DNA of 12,159 nucleotides, taken from NCBI GenBank assembly GCA_003519205.1, contig DOXE01000284.1:3669-15827 (forward strand). Reading direction: 5' to 3'. The stretch's first letter is position 1, and each line of letters starts with the position of its first letter. Source of the stretch: Chloroflexota bacterium. Lineage in GTDB: Bacteria; Chloroflexota; Anaerolineae; Promineifilales; Promineifilaceae. Positions 1-7,359 of the stretch are shown piece by piece. A program made the translations under genes and the position numbers. The notes under the pieces are model-generated. The model was not told where the DNA came from. It ran no database searches and worked only from the letters and a program-made list of their open reading frames with translations.

Positions 1-872
1 TGAAGCGTGGCTCCACTTCCCATTTTAATCCGATCACCCATAATACCTTTCGATTGGCTCTGACCACTGAAACGGAATCCTTTTGTCGAATGAGCCATGT
101 CATATCCGATCCAGGCATTTCCGTTTCCGATGGCCTCAAGCACAAGACTCTTATCATGGATTAATTCGCCATTCAACTCCTCCCCCACCAAAATATGAGT
201 GTTGATCGCCCGAAACAGAAATTCATAGGGGAAGATCACCAATGAATATGGTCCTATTTGATATTTGAAGGCATGGGCATCGCTATTTCCAATGGCAGCT
301 ATCCTTTTGCCATTCTTTAATAACTCATCCCATTTGTCCAAGGTGGCCGGTTGGGGACCATTGATATATCGTTTTGGATTAAGGGCAACGCGAAGGGCTT
401 TGAACCTATTGGATAGATGTCCTTTAAAATCGGACATATAATTCCAGATTTCCAGACCTGTATAGCCATCTACCTCCCAGTTGTGCCAGCCTAAGCTGCC
501 TTCGTTAAAAAGGGGAGCATCCGGGTCAAAAGGGTGGGCCAAGAAGCCGTATCCGCCGGCCGCCGTGGTTTCATCTATTAGCTTCTGAGGATCATAGGCG
601 TATTGTGCCAATTCGGTATTTGCACCGTAGGCCAGGAAATGGCTAGCCTGAGGTTGTCGTCGCGGATTATGAACTTCCTCGCCGACCAGCAACAAGACAC
701 GTTGCTCATTGTTAGTGTAGTATCCTTCAACGCCGTTTACCCAAATATTGTGATCGGTCACCACGATGAAGTCCAAACCAGCTTGAATGGCATCTTTGGC
801 TATCTCTCCATGCCAGCTGGCACCATCAGAGTATGGGGTGTGCATGTGGAGGTTACCAGTGAGTTCGTGCAT
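1..872 (-). CDS. PHP-domain metallohydrolase, CehA/McbA-like (partial, 3' end outside window)
   Basis: My translation of the minus strand gives about 290 residues, open to the left edge, so the C-terminus is missing. Metal-binding PHP motifs appear in order: HMHTPYSDG (H9, H11, D16), VVTDHN (D40, H41), GEEV (E65/E66), a lone H78, AHPF (H113) and GNSDAH (D198, H200). These are the usual ligands of the polymerase-and-histidinol-phosphatase fold. The arrangement fits CehA/McbA-type hydrolases of phosphoester or ester bonds; the substrate cannot be told. No signal peptide is visible, so it is probably cytoplasmic. An in-frame ATG exists at 932, but the likely promoter (-10 at 926..921, predicted start of transcription near 914) lies downstream of it, so I take the ATG at 872, which also puts the first PHP motif at the expected N-terminal position. 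An AGGGT at 890..886 is a distant, weak ribosome site. Confidence 0.88.
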   Translation of the reverse strand, partial: MHELTGNLHMHTPYSDGASWHGEIAKDAIQAGLDFIVVTDHNIWVNGVEGYYTNNEQRVLLLVGEEVHNPRRQPQASHFLAYGANTELAQYAYDPQKLIDETTAAGGYGFLAHPFDPDAPLFNEGSLGWHNWEVDGYTGLEIWNYMSDFKGHLSNRFKALRVALNPKRYINGPQPATLDKWDELLKNGKRIAAIGNSDAHAFKYQIGPYSLVIFPYEFLFRAINTHILVGEELNGELIHDKSLVLEAIGNGNAWIGYDMAHSTKGFRFSGQSQSKGIMGDRIKMGSGATL

Positions 873-920
873 CAGTAAATATTCTACCCTGGCCGATAAG
901 CATGATTGTATACGGCGCGA

Positions 921-948
921 ATTATAAATCATGCCACTATTCCGACAA
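921..948 (-). promoter_or_regulatory. Promoter for the PHP hydrolase
   Basis: On the minus strand a perfect TATAAT lies at 926..921, preceded by TTGTCG at 948..943 with a 16-base spacer. The predicted transcription start is near 914, giving a leader of about 42 bases. This supports the start codon at 872 over the upstream in-frame ATG at 932. Confidence 0.5.
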
Positions 949-979
949 GAAGCTAATATTCGATAGGAGTAATCCCCCC

Positions 980-1007
980 TTGCTCGGACCATTCTGGTCG
1001 TTATAAT
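980..1007 (+). promoter_or_regulatory. Promoter for the lipoprotein gene, likely giving a leaderless mRNA
   Basis: A perfect TATAAT lies at 1002-1007 with a weak -35 (TTGCTC, 980-985) and a 16-base spacer. The usual 7-base offset puts the transcription start on the A of the ATG at 1014. There is no Shine-Dalgarno sequence between the -10 and the ATG, so a leaderless message is the natural reading. Confidence 0.5.
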
Positions 1008-1013
1008 GCGCCA

Positions 1014-2783
1014 ATGATGCAATTCGATTTCCGCAAAAAAAGATATGCTGTGACCATCTTACTTTGTTATATGGCCGTTATATCGATTTCTTGCCAGCAG
1101 GGTATCGAAAGCGGCATCACCTCACTGGCGACGCCTATTCCTCAAGGTACAAGCCAGTTAACGCCTTTGTCGGATTCGTTAGCACGTGGACCTACACTAC
1201 CTCAACGCCACTTAGATAATACTGGACAGCCAGAATTCGTGACCGTGGGAGTTGTCAGTGCCAGTGAAGAGCCCGTGGGACTACAAATGCCAGCTTTCAT
1301 AGAGGCAGAAGTCGCCGGTCGAAGGATAAAAAATGTAGTTCTAATGGCGGGTGATCAAGGAGAGGATGGAAGTAAACGATTGTTATTATTTGATGAGTTA
1401 ATACCTGAGCCTTTTTCCGATGAATCAGAAATTTGGCCGGATGGGATTCATGAAATAGTTCATGTCTGGTATTCTTTGGGCGATTACCTGACCGATGATG
1501 CTAATGGTGACTTTGTCCTGCTGCAAGATTCGAATCTTGGAAAATTAATGCGTACGGTTGACGGCCGATTTCGACATGCGGGTCAGGAAAATTATATTGA
1601 AGCCATCTTAATCGTTGATACAGGGGAAGGTGGTTCAATAGGTTTGATAGAATCAACCACCGGATCAACAATTAGCCCCCAACCTGGCGACGAATTCCAA
1701 ATCACGAATATTGATTTGTTGGAAGATCTGAATCTCGCTTATTCACCTGGGGTAAGTCTTATCTTTAACCAGGCAGGTCAATTAACATATGAAAAACGGC
1801 CGTTACCAGGCGGTTTGTATTTTCTGGGTATTTCGTCCGAGACAGAGTCGGGAATGACAGCAACCGATTTACAAGAATTAACCGTGGGGAATGAAAACCT
1901 ACGCTCTGGTTTAAAGGCCTACTATGATCCCGTAAAACGTTTCCAATTCTTATATCCAGAGTATCTGATGGAGATTACGGAAGAAGGTGAACGTCTGGCG
2001 TCTCAAAACATTTCCGGAACAGTAAAATTGACCATAACCAGTTATCCTGAATCGTACCAAAAGCCCGTGGATGACCTTAAATCAAACGTGTTACGCACCT
2101 TTGGCGATGTGCAAATCCTCTATGAAGATACGGCACCGATGGGTTCTACAGGAGCCCTATCGACGGCCTATGGTTACGAAGCCGCCGATGGTTCACATAC
2201 TGGCGTTTTCCTCGTCTTTTACCAAGATGAGCTAGCCTACGTGGTGGATGTCGATGGCCGGAGCGATGATGAAGCACGGATGCTGGAAACCGTTAAAATA
2301 TTAAGCGATAGTTGGGTTCATCGACCAGGAGTGAGCGGCCAATTTTCTGGGGATTGGCAACCGGCTTCTGTACATGATTTTGAGCTATGGGTTCCGTCTG
2401 ATTATCAATTTGTTAAACTGACAAATGAATGGCACCGGTTTAGTGGAGATGATGGGCTGACATTTATTGCCTTACGCTCCGAACCTGCGGCCGGGGGTCG
2501 AATTCTAGATAGAATGAGACATTGGTTGGAAATAGCAGTGAGAGATGTAGATGACTTTGCCTACTCCGATTTTTATACTTTAGACCTGGCAGATAATAGC
2601 TGGATTCGACTAGACTTCATTTACAAACTAATGGACGGAACGGAAATGGCTGGCAGTATCATGGCCGCGAGATTTGACGAAGATCTGCTTTTTGCCTGGG
2701 CGGAGGCGCCCGCAGAGATCTATGAAACATTTGAACGGGAGCAGTATTTATTGTCGCTGGCAAATGTACGCAGGGTAAAATAA
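1014..2783 (+). CDS. Putative lipoprotein with two C-terminal PsbP-like domains
   Basis: 589 residues. A basic start (FRKKRY, 6-11), a hydrophobic stretch at 12-26 and SISC-QQ with Cys27 look like a type II signal peptide, although Ser at -3 is not the usual Leu/Val/Ile. A Ser/Thr/Pro-rich linker (about 30-75) follows. Residues 75-295 form a region I do not recognise, rich in acidic residues and beta-prone. Residues 300-437 and 445-589 look like two related alpha/beta domains: each begins with a strand pair around an aromatic Y/W-P motif (FQFLYPEY; FELWVPSDY), has a long amphipathic helix in the middle or end, and ends near L-x-x-V. This resembles PsbP-like folds of secreted bacterial proteins; that is inference from pattern, not an alignment. 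It is probably anchored outside the cell membrane. The twin ATGs at 1014 and 1017 are both possible starts; promoter position favours 1014. It stands alone, convergent with the GGT-like gene 39 bases away. Function unknown. Confidence 0.8.
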   Translation: MMQFDFRKKRYAVTILLCYMAVISISCQQGIESGITSLATPIPQGTSQLTPLSDSLARGPTLPQRHLDNTGQPEFVTVGVVSASEEPVGLQMPAFIEAEVAGRRIKNVVLMAGDQGEDGSKRLLLFDELIPEPFSDESEIWPDGIHEIVHVWYSLGDYLTDDANGDFVLLQDSNLGKLMRTVDGRFRHAGQENYIEAILIVDTGEGGSIGLIESTTGSTISPQPGDEFQITNIDLLEDLNLAYSPGVSLIFNQAGQLTYEKRPLPGGLYFLGISSETESGMTATDLQELTVGNENLRSGLKAYYDPVKRFQFLYPEYLMEITEEGERLASQNISGTVKLTITSYPESYQKPVDDLKSNVLRTFGDVQILYEDTAPMGSTGALSTAYGYEAADGSHTGVFLVFYQDELAYVVDVDGRSDDEARMLETVKILSDSWVHRPGVSGQFSGDWQPASVHDFELWVPSDYQFVKLTNEWHRFSGDDGLTFIALRSEPAAGGRILDRMRHWLEIAVRDVDDFAYSDFYTLDLADNSWIRLDFIYKLMDGTEMAGSIMAARFDEDLLFAWAEAPAEIYETFEREQYLLSLANVRRVK

Positions 2784-2822
2784 TCTTTAGAGAGAGTAGT
2801 GGCCTATCCCTGATAGAAAAGG

Positions 2823-4436
2823 TCAATCTTCATTCACAATGGCTATTGATCCACCTCGGCGATTATCGCCGGCGCCGACAATGCGACCGGCGATAGTTCG
2901 TGATACGCTGTGCGCGCCCCCAAAATAGATACTTCGTCTATCCCAGCGGTTAACAGGGTAACCCATTTCCTCAATTTCATTCACTGCGGCCGCATCATAG
3001 CCTAATTCGCACTGAAGAACGCCATCTTCCAGATGAACACGAGCGATATTGACAGCATCCACCAGTCGCATTTCGTAATCAAGTAGATTGCTTAAAACTT
3101 GGAGAATCGCGCTGCGAATACGAATGCTGCCGCCACTACCAACGACCAAGCGAATATTTCCATCCAATAGAACGATTGCTGGAGTCATCATTGTCGGTAT
3201 CCGCTGCCCGGCGGTTCTGCTATGAAATCCGTTAGGATGAAGATCAGCCTCACCCAGGATGTTATTCGGAATGAATCCAGTTCCGGGAACAACATACCCG
3301 GCCGATTCGCCAGCAGTCGTTGTTAAGCTGACCGCCATTCCATTCCCATCAATGACGCTAATATGACTGGTATCTGGGTGAAGAGATGGTTCTGAGAGAG
3401 CTGGAAAGTGGGTTTTTCCGGCAAGTCCTTCATTCACTTCTTCAACGTAATGTTGAACGAAGCTATCAGCCAAGAAGTAGCTAATCGCATCATTTGCCGG
3501 TAATTCCTCCATTGCTCGGTCCCAAATAGGTCTGGCCCGGGTCGTGGCAGCCATGATTTCAAATAACAGGCGAAGATGATCGGCTGAGCCATGTTGGAAT
3601 TGACCAACGTCGAAATTGCTGAGGAGCCTGAGGGTGAAAGCCGTGAGAACGCCGCCGCTTGAACTAGGTGGGGGAAGAAGTATCTCGAACTGACGGTAAT
3701 TAAAACAGATCGAGGGTAACTTACGGACCTTATAACGTTTCAGGTCTGTTGCCGTCAGCAATCCTCGATGGGCTGCCTGATCGGACAAGAGTGTCTGGGC
3801 TAACCGGCCGGTTCGGACAAAATCAGCACCTTCTTTGGCCAGGTTGTCCAACGTACCAGCCAGATGGGGTATGAACAACTTTTCGCCCGGTTCGATGATC
3901 CGGCCTCTAGAAGCAAAGATCTCTTGCATGTCTGAAGTATGCGTATAAATCGGCTCTAGTAAATGGCATGTTTCGGCCTGGAATTGCGCTAAATGATGGC
4001 CATTTAATGCCAGACGGATCGCTGGCTCAAGCAAAGTTGACAAAGGAAGGTTGCCATGGTCTTCAGCCATCCGGCATAAGCCGACAATGTTACCCGGCAC
4101 GGCGACTGAGCCTCGACCTAGAAAAAAATCTTGGGTCGTCGGGCCGAAATCAATAGTCACTTTTTCGAAATCCAGGTCATCTAATTTTTGGCCCCCTTCT
4201 AATCCGGGCATGGAGCTAAAAAAGTCATAGGTTGTGCAGTTATAGCTTTGGTTGTCTAGTGAAGGCGTAAAGACTTGGGCGATGCCACTTCCGCCAAGAT
4301 GTACGACGCCAATCTCGGCAATGAACGAGGTATAGGCCGCTGCTATTGCTGCGTCGACGGCATTCCCTCCTCGTCTTAACATTTCCTTGCCTGCAGCCGC
4401 AGTTTCCGGATCACCAGCGGCAATTACTCCTTTCAT
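2823..4436 (-). CDS. Gamma-glutamyltransferase family Ntn-hydrolase, cytoplasmic, atypical active site
   Basis: 537 residues, close to the usual length. The family opening is clear (AAGDPETAAAGKEMLRRGGN, about 6-25). PPPSSSGG lies at 255-262, the autoprocessing site DTSHIS has Thr356 as predicted nucleophile and N-terminus of the small subunit, followed by NGMAVSLTTT, the NN loop (391-392), GSGGS (433-437) and the closing GDNRRGG (523-529). By eye against E. coli GGT, several gamma-glutamyl-site residues differ: Arg114 falls in DFFSSMPG (71-78) with no Arg, Asn411 becomes Gly376, Asp433 becomes Glu396 and Ser462/Ser463 become Thr/Met in RIPTMMTP. So it probably self-cleaves and acts as an amidohydrolase, but on a substrate other than glutathione. 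No signal peptide, unlike secreted GGTs. The start has a good Shine-Dalgarno (GGGAGAG, 4450..4444) seven bases upstream. It is divergent from the ABC-exporter operon. Confidence 0.9.
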   Translation of the reverse strand: MKGVIAAGDPETAAAGKEMLRRGGNAVDAAIAAAYTSFIAEIGVVHLGGSGIAQVFTPSLDNQSYNCTTYDFFSSMPGLEGGQKLDDLDFEKVTIDFGPTTQDFFLGRGSVAVPGNIVGLCRMAEDHGNLPLSTLLEPAIRLALNGHHLAQFQAETCHLLEPIYTHTSDMQEIFASRGRIIEPGEKLFIPHLAGTLDNLAKEGADFVRTGRLAQTLLSDQAAHRGLLTATDLKRYKVRKLPSICFNYRQFEILLPPPSSSGGVLTAFTLRLLSNFDVGQFQHGSADHLRLLFEIMAATTRARPIWDRAMEELPANDAISYFLADSFVQHYVEEVNEGLAGKTHFPALSEPSLHPDTSHISVIDGNGMAVSLTTTAGESAGYVVPGTGFIPNNILGEADLHPNGFHSRTAGQRIPTMMTPAIVLLDGNIRLVVGSGGSIRIRSAILQVLSNLLDYEMRLVDAVNIARVHLEDGVLQCELGYDAAAVNEIEEMGYPVNRWDRRSIYFGGAHSVSRTIAGRIVGAGDNRRGGSIAIVNED

Positions 4437-4496
4437 TTATCCACTCTCCCAGGGTGTATGATCAATATTTGGCGTCGATCCAAGTTTACAGCCATC

Positions 4497-4524
4497 TTGA
4501 CACGGGGGCGACAAAGTATATGCT
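4497..4524 (+). promoter_or_regulatory. Promoter of the ABC-exporter operon
   Basis: A perfect TTGACA at 4497-4502 is followed after 16 bases by TATGCT at 4519-4524. The predicted start near 4531 leaves a leader of about 54 bases before the small membrane protein. It sits in the 148-bp divergent gap shared with the GGT-like gene. On the other strand TATACT (4520..4515) overlaps the same -10 but lacks a matching -35. Confidence 0.5.
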
Positions 4525-4584
4525 TTGGCATAATTGCCCCGAGCGGTTTCGACTGATATTAACAAGAGCAACCAAAGTGCGAAT

Positions 4585-4797
4585 ATGAGTGAACAGGATT
4601 TGCAACAACTGTTGGATTTAGCCCCATTATTGGTGCCCGTACTACTCATTCAACTCGGCCTGATAGTGGCAGCATTGGTTGATCTTATTAAACGCTCGAA
4701 AACTCGTGGTCCTAAATGGCTTTGGGTCGTGATAATCTTGATATTTGGGATTATTGGACCGATTATCTATTTTTTGATTGGCCGAGAGGATGAGTGA
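4585..4797 (+). CDS. Small PLDc_N-domain membrane protein (YxlE-like)
   Basis: 70 residues from the ATG at 4585. A longer reading from 4534 would begin next to the predicted transcription start (4531) and adds only polar residues, so I prefer 4585. Two membrane segments are visible (about 12-34 and 46-66) joined by a basic loop (KRSKTRGPK), ending in GPIIYFLIGRED. This is the typical signature of the phospholipase D N-terminal (PLDc_N) family of two-helix proteins; it has no catalytic domain. Such proteins are often encoded beside ABC-2 exporters. In Bacillus subtilis, yxlE precedes the ATPase yxlF and permease yxlG, and YxlE is described as a negative regulator of sigma-Y. Here too it is the first gene of ATPase and permease genes. 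A role as accessory or regulator of the exporter is inference. No clear Shine-Dalgarno is seen. Confidence 0.82.
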   Translation: MSEQDLQQLLDLAPLLVPVLLIQLGLIVAALVDLIKRSKTRGPKWLWVVIILIFGIIGPIIYFLIGREDE

Positions 4798-4801
4798 CAG
4801 T

Positions 4802-5731
4802 ATGGATGCCATTCGCTGCCAAGCGCTTAGTCGTTCCTATGGCGAAGTATTAGCCCTGAAATCATTAGAGTTGAGTGTGCCACGGGGTGCTGTATTTGGC
4901 TTCTTGGGCCGGAACGGGGCGGGCAAGACGACGACTATTCGCCTCATGACAGGGCTGGCCCGGCCGTCTTCTGGTGACGCCTGGATAATGGGTGTTAAGA
5001 CGACCGATGGGGATGATACGGCGAAGATGAATTTTGGTTATTTGCCCGAGGAGCCAGCCTTTTATACCTGGATGACGCCTCGCGAGTATTTGGCTTATAT
5101 TGGAAAACTTTTTGGATTAAATAAGGACGTACGACAAACGCGAATTGAAGAACTGCTTGATTTAGCCGGACTCCTGGATGCGGCGAAAAGGCGAATAGGA
5201 GGTTTTTCGCGCGGTATGCGCCAACGACTAGGCTTAGCCCAATCGATGATCCATCGGCCGCCTGTCTTATTCCTGGATGAACCGACAAGCGCCTTAGATC
5301 CGGCCGGCCGGAAAGATGTGCTGGAGATGATAGATCGTCTGAGGGGCGAAACAACGGTTTTTTTGTCAAGCCATATTCTGGCTGATGTTGAGCGTGTTTG
5401 CGATACCATTGGCGTCATTCATGAAGGAGAGCTGCTGCTCGTTGCCGGCCGGGAGGAGTTGCTAGCAACGCATGCGTTAAATGTAGTTGTTATCGAATTT
5501 GATTCGAACGATTTACCTGTTTCACCATTGCTCCTGTCCCGGTTAGGGGAAATTTCCTGGATATCTTCTGTCTTACAAGAAAAGAATGGTTTGCGCATTC
5601 AGGTGTCAGATTCTAACCTGGCTAAGAAGGCGCTACTACCCTTGATTCTAGAGTCTGAGGTGACCGTGATCAGTTATCAATGGGTGCGCCCAAGCTTGGA
5701 GGATGTATTTTTGAGCATTAGCACTCGCTAA
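4802..5731 (+). CDS. ABC transporter ATP-binding protein (ABC-2 exporter type)
   Basis: 309 residues from the ATG at 4802. In-frame ATGs at 4790 (overlapping the previous stop by 8 bases) and 4778 are alternatives. I choose 4802 because GAGAGGA at 4784-4790 is a plausible ribosome site 11 bases upstream and the first strand then starts at the usual place. All ATPase motifs are intact: Walker A GRNGAGKTTT (36-45), Q-loop region YLPEE (80-84, with Glu as is common in this subfamily), signature FSRGMRQRLGLAQ (135-147), Walker B VLFLDEPTSALD (155-166) and the H-loop SSHI (His191). An accessory domain of about 90 residues follows, as in NatA/CcmA-like exporters. It should energise export by the permease encoded 17 bases downstream. 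The substrate is unknown. Confidence 0.95.
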   Translation: MDAIRCQALSRSYGEVLALKSLELSVPRGAVFGFLGRNGAGKTTTIRLMTGLARPSSGDAWIMGVKTTDGDDTAKMNFGYLPEEPAFYTWMTPREYLAYIGKLFGLNKDVRQTRIEELLDLAGLLDAAKRRIGGFSRGMRQRLGLAQSMIHRPPVLFLDEPTSALDPAGRKDVLEMIDRLRGETTVFLSSHILADVERVCDTIGVIHEGELLLVAGREELLATHALNVVVIEFDSNDLPVSPLLLSRLGEISWISSVLQEKNGLRIQVSDSNLAKKALLPLILESEVTVISYQWVRPSLEDVFLSISTR

Positions 5732-5748
5732 CCTGGACAAATGTTGAT

Positions 5749-7305
5749 GTGAATCTTTGGATCTCAGCTGCTATCTCGATATTCGTTATTTTGCTGCCGA
5801 TTCTGCTGGCGATTCTCCTTCGTAAGAGGAGTAAAGTCTCCTGGTACATATTCTGTGTCGGGATTTTGACATTTTTTGCTGCCCAGGTTGTGCATCTCCC
5901 TTTGAATCGCCTGTTATCTGAGATTGGTTTACTGCCGACTGGAACACCAGAAGGTAAATCACTGATTTGGATGGCGGCGATATTAGGGTTGACGGCTGGC
6001 CTAACGGAAGAGTTAGCTCGAGTTGTTGGTTATGCGGTCGTAGGTAAAGCTCGCCGGTATGAAGATGGTATTATGATGGGTCTTGGCCACGGTGGCCTCG
6101 AAGCCATGGTTCTTAGCGCGCTAACCATTGCCAGTGTTGCTTCACTCACTTTCCTCATCGAATCTGGAACTATGCGGGTTGATCTTTCACCCGAACAATC
6201 GGCCGCTCTCGATCGTCAGCTGGGGATTATGAATAGCTCACCTATTGCTTCCTTGTTACCGGCTGTTGAGCGAGTGATTGCCTTGGCCATCCAAGTCAGC
6301 CTATCAGTTATGGTTTTGCAGGCGTTTGTTCGACGAAACTGGCTCTACGTTGTTGCTGCCATCTTAATACATGCCCTTTTCGACTTTGTGGCTGTAATTG
6401 GCGTAAATTTGATTGAAAGCTTCTGGATTTTGGAGGGGATGTTGGCGCTATTCACGTTACCTCTTGTGATCTGGCTTTGGCATCTTAAACCTAGCCGAGT
6501 CGGGAAAACGCCAAAGATTTCTTACACTATAACTCAAGAGATTCATACTTTTGGCAATTCGGTTTCCAAAGAATTCCTGTATCAATGGCGCAGTAGGAGG
6601 CTAATTATCGTTTGTGCTGTGTTTCTAGTGTTTGGTATGATTTCCCCCCTGTTGGCCAAGTTTACACCGCAGTTGCTTGGTAGCATTGAGGAAGCCCAAC
6701 AATTCGCTGAATTAATCCCAGAACCGACCATTGATGATGCATACGATCAGTACATCAGAAATATCACTCAATTTGGATTTATCTTGGCTATATTATTGGG
6801 TATGGGTGCTATTGCCGGCGAGAAAGAAAGGGGTACAGCCAGCATGATATTGAGTAAACCGTTGCCAAGGGGCTTCTTCGTCGTCAGTAAATATATCGCC
6901 CAATCGGCCGTGTACCTGTTGGCCTTCATCCTGGCCGCGATTGCCGCCACCTACTATACGGCAATATTGTTTGATACTTTTGACAAGGCAGCTTTTTTGG
7001 CCATAAATCTTTTGTTATTGGCCTGGCTGCTTGTCTTTGCGGCCATTACATTGCTTGGTAGTGCGATAGGCCGGACGACAGTGGCAGCCGGCGGGATGGC
7101 CTTTTTAGGTTCGGTTTTGGTTTTTCTTTTGGGTAGCATTCCTCAATTTGGAGCATTGGCTCCAGGGGGTTTGATTGTCTGGGCAAACCAGCTTGCTGTT
7201 GGAGAAAGCGTTGCTCCAAATACAGGTGCCTTGGCCATGAGTCTCGTGTTCGTTCTGATCCTACTCATAACGGCCGTGGCTGTTTTTGAACAACAAGAGT
7301 TATAA
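5749..7305 (+). CDS. Fusion: YhfC-like intramembrane protease + ABC-2 permease
   Basis: 518 residues from a GTG start, in one open frame. Residues 1-245 form a multi-pass membrane domain carrying TEELAR (E87/E88, R91), GLGHGGLEA (H114, E118) and IHALFDF (H208, D212). This pattern matches YhfC-family proteins, relatives of CPBP/Abi glutamic-type intramembrane proteases; the putative catalytic residues are all present. After a soluble linker (about 246-272) comes a complete ABC-2 permease half. It opens with KEFLYQWRSRRLIIV (274-288) and FGMISPLLAKF, has a large extracytoplasmic loop (about 305-340), the GEKERGTASMILSKPLPR coupling motif (357-374), and further membrane helices to the end. It is the obvious partner of the upstream ATPase, probably as a dimer. 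Whether the protease cleaves a transported peptide, the small PLDc_N protein or something else is unknown. The Shine-Dalgarno is weak, so translational coupling to the ATPase is likely. Confidence 0.88.
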   Translation: MNLWISAAISIFVILLPILLAILLRKRSKVSWYIFCVGILTFFAAQVVHLPLNRLLSEIGLLPTGTPEGKSLIWMAAILGLTAGLTEELARVVGYAVVGKARRYEDGIMMGLGHGGLEAMVLSALTIASVASLTFLIESGTMRVDLSPEQSAALDRQLGIMNSSPIASLLPAVERVIALAIQVSLSVMVLQAFVRRNWLYVVAAILIHALFDFVAVIGVNLIESFWILEGMLALFTLPLVIWLWHLKPSRVGKTPKISYTITQEIHTFGNSVSKEFLYQWRSRRLIIVCAVFLVFGMISPLLAKFTPQLLGSIEEAQQFAELIPEPTIDDAYDQYIRNITQFGFILAILLGMGAIAGEKERGTASMILSKPLPRGFFVVSKYIAQSAVYLLAFILAAIAATYYTAILFDTFDKAAFLAINLLLLAWLLVFAAITLLGSAIGRTTVAAGGMAFLGSVLVFLLGSIPQFGALAPGGLIVWANQLAVGESVAPNTGALAMSLVFVLILLITAVAVFEQQEL

Positions 7306-7359
7306 AAATCTAGGTTTGGAGTGATTCCTTAGGCTGAACTTCGTAGTCGGGAGACCATT

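Noticed and set aside
603..878. Plus-strand reading frame of 91 codons
   Set aside because: It lies antisense over the best-conserved metal-binding part of the PHP gene and shows no domain; it is a shadow of that gene.
2784..2822. CTATC-CCT-GATAG hairpin between the convergent genes as a terminator
   Set aside because: The stem is only five pairs and no T-run follows on either strand.
4515..4520. Minus-strand TATACT as promoter of the GGT-like gene
   Set aside because: No -35 or extended -10 element lies at the right distance; a second option (TTGGAT/CATACA) would start inside the Shine-Dalgarno. I leave this gene's promoter unassigned.
4437..4649. Minus-strand 70-codon frame next to the GGT-like gene
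   Set aside because: It spans the divergent promoter region and the start of the PLDc_N gene, lacks a ribosome site and has no recognisable sequence pattern.
4585..4797. Holin, toxin or bacteriocin-like small peptide
   Set aside because: The GPIIYFLIGR ending and two-helix layout fit the PLDc_N family better, and no immunity or lysis gene is near.
4995..5418. Two long minus-strand frames inside the ABC ATPase gene
   Set aside because: The plus strand encodes all the ABC motifs here; the antisense frames follow from codon bias.
7301..7359. TATAAA at the permease stop codon as an internal promoter for the flavin reductase-like gene
   Set aside because: No -35 at a usable distance; read-through from the operon promoter is simpler.
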